Below are positions 60,555 through 64,000 of a stretch of DNA of 64,000 nt, in pieces. Under the pieces are notes generated by a model, which saw only the letters and a program-made list of their open reading frames with translations, did not search any database and was not told the DNA's origin. The first letter of the stretch is position 1, and every line of letters starts with the position of its first letter. Source of the stretch: Aliiroseovarius sp. Z3 (lineage in GTDB: Bacteria; Pseudomonadota; Alphaproteobacteria; Rhodobacterales; Rhodobacteraceae); assembly GCF_029105185.1 (NCBI RefSeq), contig NZ_JAFMZK010000003.1:310001-374000 (forward strand), written 5' to 3'. Both the position numbers and the translations under genes were made by a program.

Positions 60555-61814
60555 TTACTTGGGCCAGTTGACGGCAGGCAGGATCTGCCCGACACAATCG
60601 CCAAAGCCGATCTGGAAGCCGTCACCCTTTGCGGCACCGCGCAGGGTCAAGGTGTCGCCATCCTCGATGAAGGTGCGGGTTTCACCGGTGTCGAGCGTGA
60701 AGGGTTCGCGGCCTGCCCAGCTCATCTCCATCAGTGATCCGTATTCGGTCTTCGTCGGACCCGAGATCGTGCCCGATCCCAGCAGGTCGCCCACATTCAT
60801 CGCACAGCCGCCAATCGCGTGGTGGCACAGCTGTTCGGCGGCCGAGTAATACATGCGGGTATAGTTGGTTTCGCCAACGACGCTCGCCTTATCGGCCCCT
60901 TCAGGCTGCATCAGCACCTGAAGCTCGATGTCGTAAAGGCCGTCCTTGGTGCCATCCAGATAGGGCAGCAACTCTTTCTCGCGTTCCGGCGTGGGCGCAC
61001 GGAACTCTTCCAGAGCGGCGGCGGTCACGATCCACGGGCTGATCGAGGTGCCAAACGCCTTCCCTTGGAACGGGCCAAGCGGTTGGTATTCCCAGCCTTG
61101 GATGTCGCGGGCAGACCAGTCGTTCAGCAGCACGTAGCCGAAGATCATGTCGTCGGCCTCGTCCACGGTGATCGGCTGACCGAAATCCGAGGGCTTGCCA
61201 ACGATGGCCCCCATCTCAAGCTCGATATCCAGACGCATCGAGGGGCCAAAGCTGGGCATCTCGGCGTCGGGCGCTTTGCGCTGGCCGTTCGGGCGGTGGA
61301 TCGGGGTGCCCGAGATCACGACAGACGAGGCACGACCGTTATAGCCGATCGGAATGTGCAGCCAGTTGGCGGGCAGGTCGGGCGAGCCACGCAGGATCGC
61401 GCCCATATTCGCCGCGTGCTGACGACCGGCGTAGAAGTCAGTGTATTCCGAGACAAGGAACGGCATATGCAGTTCCGCATCGGCTTGGGCGACCAGAAGG
61501 GGCGCAACGGCGTCTTGCTCGGTCGCGCCTTCGGCCAAGAGCTGTTCCAAACGGTTGCGCAGGGCGGCCCATGCGTCCGACCCCAGCTCCATCAACTCGT
61601 TCCAGAAGGGAACGTCGAAGACGGTTTCATCACCGATCTCGATCAGGCCAGCTTCTTCGGCGGCCTGCATATCAAGGATCATGTCCCCGATGGCGACACC
61701 GCAGCGCGGCTCGGTGCCAGCGGTCGAGAACACGCCATAGGGCAGGTTGTTCAGGGGAAACGGGGTCTCGGCAGAGTTCGCGCTGTCCACCCATGACTTT
61801 TTCAGTTGGCTCAT
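60555..61814 (-). CDS. fahA: Fumarylacetoacetase
   Basis: A 419-residue enzyme performing the last step of homogentisate (tyrosine/phenylalanine) degradation, splitting fumarylacetoacetate into fumarate and acetoacetate. It has the N-terminal SH3-like domain and the FAH hydrolase domain; DFYAGRQHAANMG holds the catalytic His and metal Asp/Glu region, with the metal-binding LDIELEMGAIVG and NDWSARDIQGWEYQPLGPF that follow. FTLDTGETRTFIEDGDTL is near the C-terminus. The start at 61814 has GAGG upstream and lies 7 bases after the maiA stop. Third gene of hmgA-maiA-fahA. Confidence 0.95.
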   Translation of the reverse strand: MSQLKKSWVDSANSAETPFPLNNLPYGVFSTAGTEPRCGVAIGDMILDMQAAEEAGLIEIGDETVFDVPFWNELMELGSDAWAALRNRLEQLLAEGATEQDAVAPLLVAQADAELHMPFLVSEYTDFYAGRQHAANMGAILRGSPDLPANWLHIPIGYNGRASSVVISGTPIHRPNGQRKAPDAEMPSFGPSMRLDIELEMGAIVGKPSDFGQPITVDEADDMIFGYVLLNDWSARDIQGWEYQPLGPFQGKAFGTSISPWIVTAAALEEFRAPTPEREKELLPYLDGTKDGLYDIELQVLMQPEGADKASVVGETNYTRMYYSAAEQLCHHAIGGCAMNVGDLLGSGTISGPTKTEYGSLMEMSWAGREPFTLDTGETRTFIEDGDTLTLRGAAKGDGFQIGFGDCVGQILPAVNWPK

Positions 61815-61821
61815 GTAATCC

Positions 61822-62457
61822 TCATTCGGCATCCGGCTGTGCCTCGGGTCGCGCATCGGCGAAGGCAGGCAGGGCCAGACAGGTTTCTTCAATGTCGGTC
61901 AGGCGCGCAAAGGGCGTCATGTCCACCCCCCAGCGATGCCCGTTGTAAAGCTGCGATACAACGCAGATATCCGCAAGCGATGGCGTGTCGCCAAAGGCAA
62001 AGCGGGTGCCTTGTGGCAGCATGGCCTGAAACGCGGTCAGACCCTCGTTCATCCAGTGGACCATCCAGTCCACGCTGTCCGCTTTGCTGTGCCCCATCCC
62101 GTCCAGATGTTGAACAACGCGCAGATTGTTCACCGGATGAATGTCCAGCGCGATCACATGCGCCGCGGCCATCACCTTGGCCCGCGCAATTGGATCATCC
62201 GGCAAAAGCGCCGGGTCGGGATAGGTGCGGTCAAGATAATCAAGGATGGCCAGCGATTGGGTCAACTTGGTGCCATCCTCCAGCTCCAGCACTGGCACGC
62301 CCTTGCCGGGGTTCATCGCCTGATATTCGGCGCCGCGTTGCTCGCCTTTCACCAGATTGACGGGATGGCTTTCGAACGGCACACCCTTCAGGTTCAGCGC
62401 AATGCGCACCCGATAGGATGTGGTCGACCGCCAGTAGGTATATAGCTTCAGAGCCAT
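61822..62457 (-). CDS. maiA: Maleylacetoacetate isomerase (zeta-class GST)
   Basis: A 211-residue glutathione-dependent isomerase converting maleylacetoacetate to fumarylacetoacetate. The zeta-class signature near the N-terminus reads WRSTTSYRVRIALNLKG, with the catalytic Ser and the Arg of SYRVRIA; the usual SSCS has no Cys here. NPGKGVPVLELEDGTKLTQSLAILDYLD completes the thioredoxin-fold domain and CNNLR-like HPVNNLRVVQHL follows. The ATG shares a base with the hmgA stop (TGATG), so the genes are coupled. Confidence 0.93.
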   Translation of the reverse strand: MALKLYTYWRSTTSYRVRIALNLKGVPFESHPVNLVKGEQRGAEYQAMNPGKGVPVLELEDGTKLTQSLAILDYLDRTYPDPALLPDDPIARAKVMAAAHVIALDIHPVNNLRVVQHLDGMGHSKADSVDWMVHWMNEGLTAFQAMLPQGTRFAFGDTPSLADICVVSQLYNGHRWGVDMTPFARLTDIEETCLALPAFADARPEAQPDAE

Positions 62458-63809
62458 CACTTTTTCCCTGGCGTCCCGTCGAACTTCTTCTCAAGGCTGT
62501 CCCAGCAGTCGATATAGTCGTCCTGCAACGGGGCTTCGTTTGCCGCAAACGCAGTCAGGTGCTGCGGGAAGCGGGTCTCGAACATGAAGGACATGGTGTT
62601 TTCCAGCTTCTCCGGCCCGAGATTCGAGTTCGAGGCGCCTTCAAACGCATCACGATCCGGCCCATGCGGCAGCATCATGTTGTGCAGGCTGACACCGCCG
62701 GGGATGAAGCCCTGCGGCTTGGCGTCATACTGACCGTAAATGTTGCCCATCAGTTCAGACATGATGTTCTTATGGTACCACGGCGGACGGAAGGTGTTCT
62801 CGGCCACCATCCAACGCTCGCGGAACAGAACGAAGTCGATATTCGCGGTGCCGGGCTGGCCCGAGGGCGCGGTCAGAACCGTGAAGATCGAGGGGTCCGG
62901 ATGGTCAAACAGGATCGCGCCAACCGGGCAGTATGTGGTCAGATCGTATTTATACGGCGCGTAATTGCCATGCCACGCGACCACGTCCAGCGGCGACTGG
63001 CCGATCTCGGTCTTATGGAACTGACCGCACCATTTGATGGTGATGGTCGAGGGCACTTCGCGGTCCTCAAACGCCGCCACGGGCGCCTTGAAGTCACGCG
63101 GGTTGGCCATGCAGTTCGCACCGATGGGGCCACGACCGGGCATCTCAAATTTCTGGCCGTAGTTTTCGCAGACGAAACCGCGCGCAGGGCCTTCCAGAAG
63201 TTCGACGCGATACACCAACCCACGCGGGATGATGCCGATTTCTTGCGGGGCAAGGTCAATGATGCCCAGCTCCGTATAAAACCGCAGCTTGCCTTCCTGC
63301 GGCACGACCAGCAGCTCGCTGTCGGCCGAGAAGAAATAGTCGTCCACCATTGACTCGGTGACCAGATAGATGTGGCTGGCCATGCCGACCTGCGTGTTCA
63401 CATCGCCTGCCGTGGTCATGGTGCGCATCCCGGTGATCCAGTTCAGACCCTCAGCCGTCGGCACGGGATCCCAGCGATACTGGCCCAGTGAAATCACGTC
63501 CGGGTCCACGCAGGGCGCAGATTTCCAGTAAGGCACGTCGATCTTGGTATACCGCGCCGAGTGCTTCACCGACGGACGAATGCGATAGGTCCATGTGCGC
63601 TCGGGCGGGTTGGCGGTGAAGGCGGTGCCGGACAGCTGCTCGCCATAGAGGCCATATTCACATTTCTGCGGGCTGTTCATGCCTTGCGGCAGCGCGCCGG
63701 GCAGCGCCTCGGTCTCGAAGTCATTGGCCCAACCGGGCATATAGTGGGTTTCGGTGCCGACCAAGGACACCGCGCGCGTCATGTCGCGCCCAGAGCTGTG
63801 CTGGTTCAT
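62457..63809 (-). CDS. hmgA: Homogentisate 1,2-dioxygenase
   Basis: A 450-residue cupin-fold iron dioxygenase that cleaves the homogentisate ring. Recognised by [16 protein letters not shown]-like [16 protein letters not shown] at the N-terminus, [14 protein letters not shown], and the iron-binding region [14 protein letters not shown] (His and Glu ligands) with the later [19 protein letters not shown]. The start at 63809 follows GAGG by 6 bases; an internal ATG 27 bases later is an alternative. First gene of hmgA-maiA-fahA; its promoter region carries an operator-like repeat. Confidence 0.95.
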   Translation of the reverse strand: MNQHSSGRDMTRAVSLVGTETHYMPGWANDFETEALPGALPQGMNSPQKCEYGLYGEQLSGTAFTANPPERTWTYRIRPSVKHSARYTKIDVPYWKSAPCVDPDVISLGQYRWDPVPTAEGLNWITGMRTMTTAGDVNTQVGMASHIYLVTESMVDDYFFSADSELLVVPQEGKLRFYTELGIIDLAPQEIGIIPRGLVYRVELLEGPARGFVCENYGQKFEMPGRGPIGANCMANPRDFKAPVAAFEDREVPSTITIKWCGQFHKTEIGQSPLDVVAWHGNYAPYKYDLTTYCPVGAILFDHPDPSIFTVLTAPSGQPGTANIDFVLFRERWMVAENTFRPPWYHKNIMSELMGNIYGQYDAKPQGFIPGGVSLHNMMLPHGPDRDAFEGASNSNLGPEKLENTMSFMFETRFPQHLTAFAANEAPLQDDYIDCWDSLEKKFDGTPGKK

Positions 63810-63866
63810 CTGAAGCCTCGTTTCAACACCCTTTGCAGGGCCGATCCTGTTTGCCCCACTATGGTA

Positions 63867-63884
63867 TCGTTGCGAATGAAACGA
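63867..63884. promoter_or_regulatory. Operator-like repeat upstream of hmgA
   Basis: TCGTT (63867-63871) and AACGA (63880-63884) are inverted copies with an 8-base spacer, and TCGTTGCGAA here is identical to the block upstream of the FAD monooxygenase gene. It lies about 60 bases before the hmgA start. Confidence 0.6.
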
Positions 63885-64000
63885 AGTCAAGGAAAAGCGA
63901 CATTTCACACGTGAAGTATCGGTTTGCCAACAATTTGAAAGGTTAAGCCCATATCAACTTCCGCCAGCTATCCCTAAAGCCGGGTGAAGAACGAGGTGGT
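63885..64000. other. Window end, no gene recognised
   Basis: About 115 bases beyond the hmgA operator-like repeat. No convincing start codon with ribosome site or conserved reading frame is seen; a divergent regulator gene could begin just beyond the window. Confidence 0.4.

Noticed and set aside
1-64000. tRNA, rRNA, insertion sequences or prophage genes
   Set aside because: No cloverleaf, rRNA segment, transposase or phage gene was recognised; the accessory regions lack visible mobile-element ends.

Overview
The window looks like chromosome of a marine alphaproteobacterium of the Rhodobacterales (Roseobacter group). This rests on family resemblance and gene order: the block leuS-lptE-holA-glutathione transferase, the order aminotransferase-ftsK-ridA-lolA, a general porin of roseobacter type, small lineage-typical families (DUF3576, DUF6525, DUF2585, DUF2783), several GTG starts and ATGA/GTGA overlaps, and a base composition near 60% GC judged by eye. 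No rRNA, tRNA, CRISPR array, insertion sequence or prophage was seen. Layout: 1-16.7 kb is mostly housekeeping: a mechanosensitive channel end, flavoprotein, leuS operon (minus strand), porin, PLP-binding protein, L,D-transpeptidase with GTP cyclohydrolase II, a CenR-like response regulator, exonuclease III, a thioredoxin-TPR protein, a Lon-substrate-domain protein and Trm112. Two accessory spots interrupt it: an AT-rich lone gene at 11.3-12.2 kb with a possible HEPN-type motif, and a SoxR regulator divergent from a VOC-family gene whose promoter carries a good SoxR box. 16.7-30.2 kb continues with a ubiquinone-type hydroxylase, amidase, aminotransferase, FtsK, LolA, HspQ, gamma-glutamyltransferase, an RsbV/RsbW-like pair, thiolase and free-methionine-sulfoxide reductase. 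30.2-37.3 kb is the first methylated-amine block: an XRE-cupin regulator with repeated operator-like sequence, a GFA-family protein, two large dimethylglycine/sarcosine-dehydrogenase-like flavoproteins and a GlxA-like AraC regulator. 37.3-40.2 kb holds a RarD-type transporter, an RluA pseudouridine synthase and a FabH-like synthase. 40.2-45.8 kb is a zinc island: znuB-znuC-zur divergent from znuA, then DUF1826 and DUF6525 genes between visibly damaged relatives of a COG0523 zinc GTPase, a DUF1007 protein and a NicO-type transporter. 45.8-54.5 kb is the most interesting block: a Rieske oxygenase of the betaine-demethylase kind, an aldehyde dehydrogenase, a carboxymuconolactone-decarboxylase-like protein and an RpiR regulator, divergent from a third dimethylglycine-dehydrogenase-like flavoprotein, an enolase-superfamily enzyme with the Lys163/Lys265 arrangement of hydroxyproline-betaine epimerase-like proteins, and a class-III aminotransferase. 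It reads as a complete catabolic route for an N-methylated amino acid or betaine whose substrate cannot be read from sequence. 54.7-64 kb holds an aldehyde dehydrogenase, a 1-Cys peroxiredoxin, an aromatic FAD monooxygenase with DUF2783, an MBL-fold protein lacking several metal ligands, a DUF2585 membrane protein, and the homogentisate operon hmgA-maiA-fahA. A sequence shared upstream of hmgA and of the monooxygenase suggests common control of aromatic catabolism.
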